64,000 nt of DNA from Niabella agricola (GTDB lineage Bacteria; Bacteroidota; Bacteroidia; Chitinophagales; Chitinophagaceae), in NCBI RefSeq assembly GCF_021538615.1, contig NZ_JAJHIZ010000002.1, positions 1,178,001 through 1,242,000 on the forward strand, written 5' to 3'. Under the pieces are notes generated by a model, which worked only from the letters and a program-made list of their open reading frames with translations, searched no databases and was not told the origin of the DNA. The stretch's first letter is position 1; each line of letters begins with the position of its first letter. Below, one piece after another: positions 35,968 to 44,499 of this stretch. Position numbers and translations under genes: made by a program.

Positions 35968-37854
35968 TTACTTCACCGGACGGATCCAGATGGCTTGTCC
36001 CCCGGAGGGAAGCAGCGTTGCCTCCAGTACAGTAGTTGAATCAACCGGCCGCCTCTTTATCGATATCCTGGTACGCACCGGCGACACCGGATCGTCGTAA
36101 TAAATAGCGGCTATATATTTTTTTCCGGGTGTAAGAAAGGAGCAATCGATTTTAATGTGCCGGCTGTCATTATTGGTAATACTTCCTACAAACCAATCGC
36201 GGTTACTTCTTCGGGCGATGGTTACATATGCACCAATGGCTCCATCGAGCACTTTTGTATCATCCCATACCGTTGGTACCTGGTCGAAAAATTCCAGTTC
36301 CGGTTCATCCTGCGCATCTGCCGGCTTATCGTACCAATACATAAACTGCAGCGGGCTGTAATACACTACCGGCAATGCCAGCTGGTGCCCCGAAGTCGTT
36401 TTGAGTACCCTTGGGTTTTGTGTTTCAGCCAGCTGCCGCTTCAGCTCCGGACGATGATAATAACATATCGTATAGTCAGCGGCACCGGCCAGGAACCGGG
36501 TAAAGGGAAGCACGGTGTTATTGGTGGCATCCGGCATTTCTTCATTGCCCCTGACCCCTTCCTGTGTGAGCAGGTTGGGATAGGTTCTGCTAAAGCCCGT
36601 TGGCCTGTATTCATCATGAATGTCTACCATCAACTGATATTGTGCGCATTTTTTTACTGCCTCATGCAGCCATTTGGTCCACTTGTAGGAACCCACATTT
36701 ACAAAACCAAACTTGATTCCGGCCACACCCCATTGCTGGTATAAAGGCAGCAAGCTATCCAGCTGTTTTGCAAGGGCGATCTGGTTTACATATAAAAAAA
36801 CGCCGATCCCCTGCTTCTTCGCATACCGGATCACTTCCGGCATGTTCAGATCATTTACCGGGTTCCTTTTGGGATCTACATTCACCCTTGTTGCATCAGC
36901 AGCCGAATCATATTCATGTCCGTACCAGCCCGCATCAAAATGAATATATTGCAGCTGCCGTTTTACGGCAAAATCTACCAGGGCCTTTGCCCCGCCGGTG
37001 GAGAGCGTTATCTCCCGCATTACCTTGCCGGGCCTGATCCAGCTGGTATTTTTGATAGCACAGGGCGGATTGAGGTTCAACAACAGGTCATTGTTGGCAA
37101 GGAGCTCCGTGGGTTTTTGCGCGATCATGATCACCCGCCAGGGAGTAGCAAAAGGCGTTGGAAGCGCTACTGGGTCAAACATCGCACAGGTTACTGTATT
37201 CGGCTTTGCAGGGTGGAGTACAAATTTTGTGCGACAGTAATCTACCACTTCCGCTTCCACCAGCGCTGCATAGATCCCGTCTTTTAACTGTACCGTAAGC
37301 GGCCTTTCGGCCTGGGAGGGCCATTTGTTCAGGGGCAATAACCGGTAGCTTCCCTGTGCATGATCTGTAAACCAGGCCTGCGTTCCTTCCGGAAGTGCAA
37401 ATTCTGTAAACTCCTTACCGATCCCGATCATTGCAGGTTCCGTACCGTTCTTCGGAAAACTATAACGAAACGCAATGCCTTCATTATAAGCCCGCACTTC
37501 TATCAGCATGGTTTGCGGAGTGCCGCCTTTTTTCCTGAAGCTAAAAAGCTTCGCCCGGTACCGGTTGCGCACGCGGCTCCGTTCGCCGTAGACCGGCGTC
37601 CACCAACGGTCCATCGAAAAAAACCGGGCCGCATCAGGAGCCAGGTCCTTTTGCCACCCTTCAAGGCCCAGTGCAGAAGGCCGCACCACTTCTTTTCCCA
37701 TATAGGACACGGTATAATCAATAGTTCCGCCCTTATTGACAAGGAGCCGGAACATAGTGTTTCCATCCGGTGATTTTAATATGGCACCGGTTTGGGCAGC
37801 TGCCGATGCTCCGGTCAGCAATAATAAAAGGATAAAGCATATTTTATTTTGCAT
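35968..37854 (-). CDS. GH97 alpha-glycosidase, probably inverting (SusB-like residues)
   Basis: 628 residues from MQNKICFILLLLLTGASAAA (37854). GH97 signatures run in order: N-terminal beta domain (LKSPDGNTMFRLLVNKGG), barrel with YIHFDAGWYG, GIKFGFVNVG, MVDIHDEYRPTGFSRTYPN and QEGVRGNEE, then a C-terminal beta domain. In retaining GH97 alpha-galactosidases an Asp nucleophile sits where this protein has G383 (KFGFV). Inverting SusB has Gly there and uses Glu bases, including one in HEAVRPTG, which aligns with HDEYRPTG here. I therefore infer an inverting enzyme, alpha-glucosidase-like, with an unusual Asp-Glu in place of Glu-Ala. Lies 100 bp after GH92. Confidence 0.92.
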   Translation of the reverse strand: MQNKICFILLLLLTGASAAAQTGAILKSPDGNTMFRLLVNKGGTIDYTVSYMGKEVVRPSALGLEGWQKDLAPDAARFFSMDRWWTPVYGERSRVRNRYRAKLFSFRKKGGTPQTMLIEVRAYNEGIAFRYSFPKNGTEPAMIGIGKEFTEFALPEGTQAWFTDHAQGSYRLLPLNKWPSQAERPLTVQLKDGIYAALVEAEVVDYCRTKFVLHPAKPNTVTCAMFDPVALPTPFATPWRVIMIAQKPTELLANNDLLLNLNPPCAIKNTSWIRPGKVMREITLSTGGAKALVDFAVKRQLQYIHFDAGWYGHEYDSAADATRVNVDPKRNPVNDLNMPEVIRYAKKQGIGVFLYVNQIALAKQLDSLLPLYQQWGVAGIKFGFVNVGSYKWTKWLHEAVKKCAQYQLMVDIHDEYRPTGFSRTYPNLLTQEGVRGNEEMPDATNNTVLPFTRFLAGAADYTICYYHRPELKRQLAETQNPRVLKTTSGHQLALPVVYYSPLQFMYWYDKPADAQDEPELEFFDQVPTVWDDTKVLDGAIGAYVTIARRSNRDWFVGSITNNDSRHIKIDCSFLTPGKKYIAAIYYDDPVSPVRTRISIKRRPVDSTTVLEATLLPSGGQAIWIRPVK

Positions 37855-37954
37855 GTTATTTTTTTTCAGCAGTGCCGATTTTTTTTTGCGACGGTGCCAT
37901 TGAAACACCAAAGCTTTTGTTTTCCCGGACGGGTAACATAGTCCGGCTGGCGTC

Positions 37955-40900
37955 CTATAATAAGGCCCTTCGGTTAGGAGCTGATCCCATCTTTAGTTCC
38001 AGCGTTCCTCCTTTCAACACATCCTGCTGCAGCAACCTGAAATCCTTTAACGGTCTGCCATTAAAGAAAGCGGACTGGATGTATTTATTCTCTTTGGAGG
38101 CGCCGGGCGCTTCTATCACCAATTGTTTACCCCGGCTGTACCGGCCATCCAGGTGCACGGTGATCCGTGGATAGCGGGGACTGCCGATTTCATAAACCGG
38201 CTGCTGTGCACACCCCCCATCCATTTGAAAGAAACCAATAGCACTCATTACAAACCAGCTGCTCATTTGCCCCAGGTCTTCATCGCCGGGGTAGGCATCA
38301 TAAGGCGTAGTGCCATAGTACTGCTCCTGGATGGCCCGTACCCATTGCTGGGTTAGCCAGGGTGCCCCGGCCCAGTTGAAGAGATAGGCCACCTGCATGC
38401 TGGGCTGGTTGCCGTGGTTAATGGGATATGCCGCAAAGTCATCGCCCAGGGCATTGAAATTGGCAATAGATGAACGGGCCATGGCACTATCGAGCCGGGT
38501 AATAAAGGTCTGTTTTCCGATGGCTGCCACCAGCGAAGCAGGATCCTGTGGTACAAACCAGGTATAATTAAACGCATTGCCTTCTACAAAGCCGGGGGTA
38601 TGATAGGGGTCAAAGGGTGTTATCCATTTACCATCTTTTGTTTTGGGCCGGATAAACCGGGTGGCTGTATCAAGCAGGTTCCGCCAATTTCGGGAACATT
38701 TTTGAAAAAAAGCCTGGTCTTCTTTTTTCCCGAGTGTGGCTGCCATTTGCGAAAGACAATAATCGTCGTACGCATATTCCAGGGTATTGGATACCGCTCC
38801 CATCCCCTGTGGTATATAACCGTATTGCTGGTAAGGCACCAGGTTTTCTACACCTACGGTACCACCCCCTTCAAATTTTTGAGGCGGTGTGGTCAGCATT
38901 TTTTTTAGTCCCTGGTAGGCGGTTGCCAGATCAAAATCATGGATGCCGCTTTGCCAGGCGCCCTGGATCTGGGATGCCACGTGCATGGCTACCATCACAC
39001 CGGTATGTTCGATGCCGGCGGGATCTGTATTGAACCAGCCCGAATTGCGGTATAAGGCGATGGCCGATCTGGCCCAGCGGGAGGAGATCTCCGGTGCTAC
39101 CAGGTTAAACAATTGCTGGTTGTTCCAGAACGTATTCCAGTATTCCCCGCTTACGATGCAATCCGCAGGATCTTCAAGCCGTTGCGGTTGTTCGTTCTCA
39201 TCCGTAAACCGGCCGTCGGCATCGCTCCATATGGATTTGGCAGACAGGGCCCGGTACAGGTTGGTATAAAATTTTCTTTTCTGCAGGTAGTCGTCTGTTT
39301 CTATTTCTACGCGCCCCAGGTATCCGTTCCATACCTTTTCCTGATTGCGTACAATGGCATCAAAATCCCAGTCATACATGGCATTGATCTCGGTTTGCAG
39401 GTTATTCCTTGCTCCTTCCATGTCTACCAGCGAAACACCGGTACGTACCTGTATGACCTCGCCTCCGGTGGTTTTATAATTTAAAAAGATACCGGCATCT
39501 CCACCGCCCCTGATTTCATCGATGTTGGTGAAGATCTCCGGCTTCGTGTTAAACGTATGTGTCATATTCCACTCCGGGATGTACCCTTTTACCGGTGGCA
39601 CCCCCTTATTCACCCATCCGCCCATGGATGCAAAGGGCTTGCTTACCTGCATTACAAAGTAGATCGTATGCCGTTGCTCCAGGGAATATCCCGTAAATGC
39701 ATTATAATAGGTGGCATAGCCTTCAATCTCTGTATTGCTGCGTTTTGTAACCTTTGCATCCACCAGGTTATGTGGGTATTCGTTGGGCGTAAATAAGTCT
39801 ACCAGGATCCGGGCACTGTCCATCTTTGGAAAGGTATAGCGCTGCATGGAAGCCCGGCGGGTAGCTGTAACTTCAGCGTTGATACGGGTATCCGTCATAA
39901 AAACGCTGTACTTTCCTACCGTTGCTTTTTCCGTCTTCTTATCGATCCGTGCACGATATCCATCATCCGGGCGATCCTCCGTGCCGGGGTCTACCTGCAG
40001 TGGCCCGCCCGTGGGCATCATTAGTAACCCGCAAATGGTCCAGTCTGTAAAATGACTAAACCCCATGATATTGTCTACCGTATATTCATACCCCGCTTTC
40101 CAGGTCTGATCCTGGTTATCCGGTGCGATATGTACCATGCTCAAAGGCAGGGCCGGTCCGGGTTTGAACATCCAGCGCGAATTACCCGTGCCCATCAGCA
40201 GGTCTACATAACCGGTATACGCATGTAGCGGCTGCGGTGCCCGGTCGATCAGCCCCTTGTATATATCCTGTGCTCCGGCGCTGATGGTTACACGCTGGCG
40301 GGGCTTCTGCACCGTCACCGCGGGCATCGGAATTTCTAATATACTATGCCCTTTCTCCACCCGCCTTTTTATCACCGGCATTCCTTCCACCCGAACCGTG
40401 AGCCATTGACTGGTATCCGGCTGATACAGATCTACCAGGAGCGGTTGTATCCGCCTGCTGCCTTGCCGGTATTCAAACGGTGCGGCATCCGCGGTCGTGA
40501 TTAACGTACCATATCCCGGCTGCACCGGAACACCGGCACCGGAGGTCAATTGCAGGTAATCGAATACGACCCAGGATCCTTTTTTACTTCCGATGCGGAT
40601 GCCATTCATTCCTTCCTGCATCCATGCCGCGGGTATTTCAAAGGACGCCACTTGCGCCATGCCTCCGGCGGACGGATTACGGAGCATGCGGCCGCTGCCT
40701 GGTTTTAACGGTTGGGTCAGCACATGGCCATTGATATCAACCTCAAACAAAGGCGGGTTCTGGCTATCTGCGTCTGCAAAGCCAATGGTGAACCGGAATG
40801 GAACCTGTGTTGAAAGGGCCGGCAGCCGGAAATAAATACGGGGAAAATGCCGTGGTGCAAACCCGGCCCAATATCCGCCGCCACCCCAGTTATTAAGCGG

Positions 40901-41146
40901 ACCGGGCATCGTAAAAGGCCAGTGTATGGAGGTCTTTGAATACCCGATATTGTATACGGTATTTTCTCCACCAAAGGAGGCTACAAAATTCTTATAGCCC
41001 AGCGGGTAAAGCGCAAACTCATCTGCCCGGCCATCGGGCATACCGATTTGCCAGACCGTTTTTTGCTGTGCACAGACTTCAAAAGAAAGCAGCAGGAAGA
41101 TGCAGCATAGATACAGGTACCGGCACCGTTTTATGATTTGTTTCAT
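37955..41146 (-). CDS. GH92 alpha-mannosidase with N-terminal lyase-type binding module
   Basis: 1063 residues, signal peptide at the start (YLYLCCIFLLLSFEVCAQ). Residues about 28-200 (WQIGMPDGRADEFALYPLGY, FDYLQLTSG) look like the carbohydrate-binding third domain of rhamnogalacturonan lyases. The rest is GH92: GYVDLLMGTGNSRWMFKPGP, FSHFTDW, YWNTFWNNQQLFNLVAPE, ENLVPYQQYGYIP, TLEYAYDDYCLSQMA and PGDEDLGQMSSWFVMSAIGF. GH92 enzymes are calcium-dependent inverting exo-alpha-mannosidases, many acting on N-glycans. Family members are usually about 750 residues; the extra N-terminal module accounts for the length. Sits between AraC and GH97 genes. Confidence 0.94.
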   Translation of the reverse strand: MKQIIKRCRYLYLCCIFLLLSFEVCAQQKTVWQIGMPDGRADEFALYPLGYKNFVASFGGENTVYNIGYSKTSIHWPFTMPGPLNNWGGGGYWAGFAPRHFPRIYFRLPALSTQVPFRFTIGFADADSQNPPLFEVDINGHVLTQPLKPGSGRMLRNPSAGGMAQVASFEIPAAWMQEGMNGIRIGSKKGSWVVFDYLQLTSGAGVPVQPGYGTLITTADAAPFEYRQGSRRIQPLLVDLYQPDTSQWLTVRVEGMPVIKRRVEKGHSILEIPMPAVTVQKPRQRVTISAGAQDIYKGLIDRAPQPLHAYTGYVDLLMGTGNSRWMFKPGPALPLSMVHIAPDNQDQTWKAGYEYTVDNIMGFSHFTDWTICGLLMMPTGGPLQVDPGTEDRPDDGYRARIDKKTEKATVGKYSVFMTDTRINAEVTATRRASMQRYTFPKMDSARILVDLFTPNEYPHNLVDAKVTKRSNTEIEGYATYYNAFTGYSLEQRHTIYFVMQVSKPFASMGGWVNKGVPPVKGYIPEWNMTHTFNTKPEIFTNIDEIRGGGDAGIFLNYKTTGGEVIQVRTGVSLVDMEGARNNLQTEINAMYDWDFDAIVRNQEKVWNGYLGRVEIETDDYLQKRKFYTNLYRALSAKSIWSDADGRFTDENEQPQRLEDPADCIVSGEYWNTFWNNQQLFNLVAPEISSRWARSAIALYRNSGWFNTDPAGIEHTGVMVAMHVASQIQGAWQSGIHDFDLATAYQGLKKMLTTPPQKFEGGGTVGVENLVPYQQYGYIPQGMGAVSNTLEYAYDDYCLSQMAATLGKKEDQAFFQKCSRNWRNLLDTATRFIRPKTKDGKWITPFDPYHTPGFVEGNAFNYTWFVPQDPASLVAAIGKQTFITRLDSAMARSSIANFNALGDDFAAYPINHGNQPSMQVAYLFNWAGAPWLTQQWVRAIQEQYYGTTPYDAYPGDEDLGQMSSWFVMSAIGFFQMDGGCAQQPVYEIGSPRYPRITVHLDGRYSRGKQLVIEAPGASKENKYIQSAFFNGRPLKDFRLLQQDVLKGGTLELKMGSAPNRRALL

Positions 41147-41269
41147 GGTAACTTTTGCGCGTAAATGGATTGAAGTAACGGTCGTTTTTTGTTTACCGGT
41201 TGCCCGTCAGCAGCGCCTTCCGCCTGTCTGCCGGAGGCTGTTTCCGACGACGATTGTGTCTGCATTCTG

Positions 41270-42139
41270 CTAACCGGCAATAAGATAACGTTCCCGGAAT
41301 TGTTTGGGCGAAACACCTTCTAATTCTTTAAAATGTTTGTTAAAATTAGAAATATTATTGTAGCCGCTGTTGTAGCAGGTTTCTGATACATTGTAGTTCC
41401 CTTCCAGGAGTAATTTTGCTGCGTGGCCGATACGTACTTCTTTTATAAAATCGGAAAGCGTTCTTCCCGTTTTGGACTTAAAAAAGCGGCAGAATGCCGA
41501 GGCAGACATCGGTATAATAGCAGCTACTTCTTCCAGGGATATCGATCTCCTGAAATTTTTAAAGATATATTCAAAGATGGTGTTCATGTTGCCGGCTTCT
41601 ACCGGGCTCTTATTCATGGCAAAGCCGGCAGGGTTCAATACCTTTCCGGCGCCTGACCGGGATAACAGGTCTAATAACCTTAACATCCATGTAGCCCTCC
41701 CCAGTTCTTTTTCCAGGAGCATGGCATGCAGGGTGGACCGGGCCTCATCCAGTATCTCGCCGGTAAACAATACACCCTGTGCGGCATCGCCAAACAATCC
41801 GGCCAGTGCTCTTGCTTCGGGTTTTTCCAGGAAATCTTTTCCCAGAAAATCCGGAAAAAAGTGTACCACCACAACCTGCAGCGGTTGCATTGGATCAATA
41901 ACCCCCTGATACTGCCAATAATGCGGAAGATGGCTCCCCATTAATACCAGTTCGGTTCCGCTAAAAGCTTCTATATGCTTACCAACAAAGCGGCTCCCTG
42001 TGCAATTTTCATGAAATGCAATTTCAAAGTTCGGATGGCTTCTGAATTCCTGATATTTCTTTATTTCCAGGCACTCCGACCGTACGGTAAAGGACTGATC
42101 CGGGGGAAAGGAAAAGTTTTCGTATATAATTTTCATCAT
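41270..42139 (-). CDS. AraC family transcriptional regulator
   Basis: 289 residues from MMKIIYENFSFPPDQSFTVR (42139). N-terminal cupin-like sensor domain with the HENCTGSRFVGKHIEAF and GSHLPHYWQY segments; C-terminal double helix-turn-helix at about 195-289 (SLEEVAAIIPMSASAFCRFF, GYNNISNFNKHFKELEGVSP). It starts 35 bp after the symporter gene's stop on the same strand, so it is probably co-transcribed with it and likely senses a sugar linked to that transport. It is closely similar to the AraC gene at 61381 over its whole length, evidence of duplication. Confidence 0.94.
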   Translation of the reverse strand: MMKIIYENFSFPPDQSFTVRSECLEIKKYQEFRSHPNFEIAFHENCTGSRFVGKHIEAFSGTELVLMGSHLPHYWQYQGVIDPMQPLQVVVVHFFPDFLGKDFLEKPEARALAGLFGDAAQGVLFTGEILDEARSTLHAMLLEKELGRATWMLRLLDLLSRSGAGKVLNPAGFAMNKSPVEAGNMNTIFEYIFKNFRRSISLEEVAAIIPMSASAFCRFFKSKTGRTLSDFIKEVRIGHAAKLLLEGNYNVSETCYNSGYNNISNFNKHFKELEGVSPKQFRERYLIAG

Positions 42140-42174
42140 TCTTGAATTCAACGATGCAAATAAATTATAAAGCG

Positions 42175-43866
42175 CTACCAGTACCTGGTATATAATGCCA
42201 GCAATATTCCGCAAACCAGCAGTGCGCCCACAGCGAATGAAACCGATACCCGGAACATTTTTGAATCCACCTCCAGCCCTTTTGCCCTCACCCCCTTTTT
42301 AAGCTCGATGCTGCTGATCAGGTACATGCAGATCACGCAAAAAATAAACACAAAGCCCATCCGGTCCAAAAAGGGCATCTCATAAAGCGGGGGACCGTCT
42401 TTTTGCGCCACCAGCTTCGAAAACCCGTAGGGACTCAGCCAGCCCAGATCTGCACCCATTGAGGGCAGGAATTTTAAAAGTACCGACAGGGCAAATCCTC
42501 CAATCACGGCAAACAAAGCGGCATTGCTGGTGGTTTTCTTCCAGAAAAATCCCAGGAGAAACATTGCAAAAACTCCGGGAGATATAAAACCGGTGTATTC
42601 CTGGATGTATTGAAAGCCTCCTTTTTTATCTATTCCAAGAAACGGGGCAATAAGCACTGCCAGTATCATGGCCACTACTACTGTGGCGCGGCCGATCCAC
42701 ACCAGTCTTTGTTCGCTGGCTTCTTTATTGATCCGCTTCTGATAAATATCCAGGGTAAAAATAGTGGCAATACTATTGGCCTTCCCTGCCAGGGAAGCTA
42801 CCACAGCGGCGGTGAGCGAAGCAAAAGCCAGCCCCTTCAACCCGTCTGGCAACAGGTTCAGCAATACAGGGTACGCCTTATCCGGTACCAGCTCTCCATG
42901 AGCCAGCATCTCCTGCTGGAAATAGCCGTTCTTGTAAAGTACAAATGCAGCGATGCCGGGAATGACTACAATCAGCGGCATCAGCAGTTTTAAAAAAGCT
43001 GCAAAGAGAATACCACTCCGTGCCGTTTTCAGATCGGCTCCCAGTGCGCGTTGTGTAATATACTGGTTGCAGCCCCAGTAATTCAGATTTACGATCCACA
43101 TTCCTCCCAACAAGACCGTAAGGCCCGGAAGATCCATATAATAGGGATTATCCCGTTTAAGGATCATATGTAAGTGATCATCGCCCTGTTTTGCCAGCTG
43201 GCGGAATCCGTCCATGATACCCGCACCTCCAAAATGCCGGCCCACCATATCCAGTGCCAGATAAGTGGTTACCAAACCGCCCAGTATCAATACCAGTACC
43301 TGGATGACATCCGTATAACCGATCACCTTCATACCGCCCAATGTAATAATGATGGCAAACACCGCAAGCACCGCAATACAGGTTAAAATACTAACTCCGG
43401 AGATGGCACTGATAGCTAGTGCACCCAGGTAGAGGATCGATGTAAGATTTACCACTACATACAGCAGCAGCCAGAACACTGCCATGATCATGGCCACTTT
43501 ATCGTTATACCGCTTACTGAGAAATTGCGGCATGGTATAGATCTTATTTTTTAAATAGACCGGGATAAAAAAGACCGCCACAATAATCAGGGTCAGCGCT
43601 GCCATCCATTCGTAGGTGGCAATGGCCAGCCCCATGGTGAACCCGCTCCCGCTCATGCCGATAAACTGTTCTGCCGATATATTGGACGCAATCAGAGACG
43701 CGCCAATCGCCCACCAGGTCAGCGATCCTTCTGCCAGGAAATAGTCGTGCGATGCGGAGACGGATTGCTTCCGTTTCCTTCGATAGATCCAGATCCCGTA
43801 CCCTGCCACAATTATAAAGTAAATAAAAAACACAAGCAGGTCCTGGGTACCCAATGTTTGTTGCAT
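42175..43866 (-). CDS. SSS family sodium/sugar symporter (SGLT type)
   Basis: 563 residues with about 14 hydrophobic helices. SGLT-family hallmarks: DYFLAEGSLTWWAIGASLIA, NISAEQFIGMSGSGF, NYWGCNQYITQRALGA, ASLTAAVVASLAGKANSIAT and a STIFTLDIY-like TIFTLDIYQKRI. It would move a monosaccharide, such as galactose or fucose released in the periplasm, across the inner membrane with Na+. The AraC regulator follows on the same strand. A 633-base gap precedes it, holding a possible LacI-type operator at 44040. A second SSS gene runs off the right edge. Confidence 0.95.
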   Translation of the reverse strand: MQQTLGTQDLLVFFIYFIIVAGYGIWIYRRKRKQSVSASHDYFLAEGSLTWWAIGASLIASNISAEQFIGMSGSGFTMGLAIATYEWMAALTLIIVAVFFIPVYLKNKIYTMPQFLSKRYNDKVAMIMAVFWLLLYVVVNLTSILYLGALAISAISGVSILTCIAVLAVFAIIITLGGMKVIGYTDVIQVLVLILGGLVTTYLALDMVGRHFGGAGIMDGFRQLAKQGDDHLHMILKRDNPYYMDLPGLTVLLGGMWIVNLNYWGCNQYITQRALGADLKTARSGILFAAFLKLLMPLIVVIPGIAAFVLYKNGYFQQEMLAHGELVPDKAYPVLLNLLPDGLKGLAFASLTAAVVASLAGKANSIATIFTLDIYQKRINKEASEQRLVWIGRATVVVAMILAVLIAPFLGIDKKGGFQYIQEYTGFISPGVFAMFLLGFFWKKTTSNAALFAVIGGFALSVLLKFLPSMGADLGWLSPYGFSKLVAQKDGPPLYEMPFLDRMGFVFIFCVICMYLISSIELKKGVRAKGLEVDSKMFRVSVSFAVGALLVCGILLALYTRYW

Positions 43867-44499
43867 ATATGGTCATTTAATTTTCCTGTTAAAGCGGCCG
43901 GTGAAGCATCCGGATCATACCGCAGGCTTCCTATACAAGCATGATGCATGTTCAACAACTGCCTACAAGTATTTTTTACTACGGCTTATAACTGCGGCTG
44001 GCAAACACGACTGCAATATATGATTATTTTACTAAAAAATACAATCGATTACATTTTGTAAAGGATGGTGAAAGGTGTACGAATGATGGGTACCGGCAAT
44101 AACCTTCCGGAATACAAATGAAGTGAATCGCCGGTATGATTTCCGGATCGCATTTTTTTTGCCGCAATCAGCAACTACTGTTTGTGGATACGCTCTGTGG
44201 TATAGTGCGGAGCAGCGGTACCATAAAAAAACCGCTGTCGCTGTTCGGCAGTCCGCCTGCGTAGCGCTGGCCGGTAGTTTCATAGAATGAGAAGGTTCTT
44301 TATGTCTGTTTTGTTCTACAGGAACTGGTCATCGTTGTGCTTGGCCAGCCGGCGAAAGGGATCGATCTTTTGACGGAAACCAGATTCCAGCCCGGTGAAC
44401 GGTCCATTGCTGTGCCAGGAACGGGTTTGCGCAGCGCTAACAGAAACAGTGGCTATAACCCGGCCAGAAAACAATATGTCCGGCTGGTAAAAGATCTTT
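43867..44499. other. Long intergenic region, no gene recognised
   Basis: 633 bases between the symporter start and the GH43 stop. Short open frames on both strands here show no signal peptide, family motif or sensible composition. It contains the near-palindrome at 44040-44053 and a perfect 7-bp hairpin (CAGCGGT 44213-44219 with ACCGCTG 44231-44237) without a T-run. It is presumably the promoter region of the symporter unit. I could not place a TAnnTTTG box in it with confidence. Confidence 0.5.
44040..44053 (-). promoter_or_regulatory. Possible LacI-type operator ahead of the symporter
   Basis: On the minus strand the site reads TGTAATCGATTGTA, an interrupted palindrome around AATCGATT with the central CG and flanking TG/CA pattern of LacI-family operators (TGnAAnCGnTTnCA, one mismatch). 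It lies 174 bases upstream of the symporter start. It shares the AATCGATT core with the perfect palindrome at 61287-61308. No LacI gene is in the window, so the binding protein is unknown. Confidence 0.3.

Noticed and set aside
37955..41146. Reading the GH92 gene as a polysaccharide lyase because of its N-terminal module
   Set aside because: The C-terminal 750 residues carry the full GH92 motif set; only the binding-module part resembles a lyase domain.
41195..41240. Hairpin after the AraC gene as a terminator
   Set aside because: The stem is imperfect (one bulge) and lacks an adjacent U-tract on the minus strand.
44213..44237. Perfect 7-bp hairpin as a terminator for the GH43 unit
   Set aside because: No T-run follows on either strand and it lies 260 bases beyond the stop codon.
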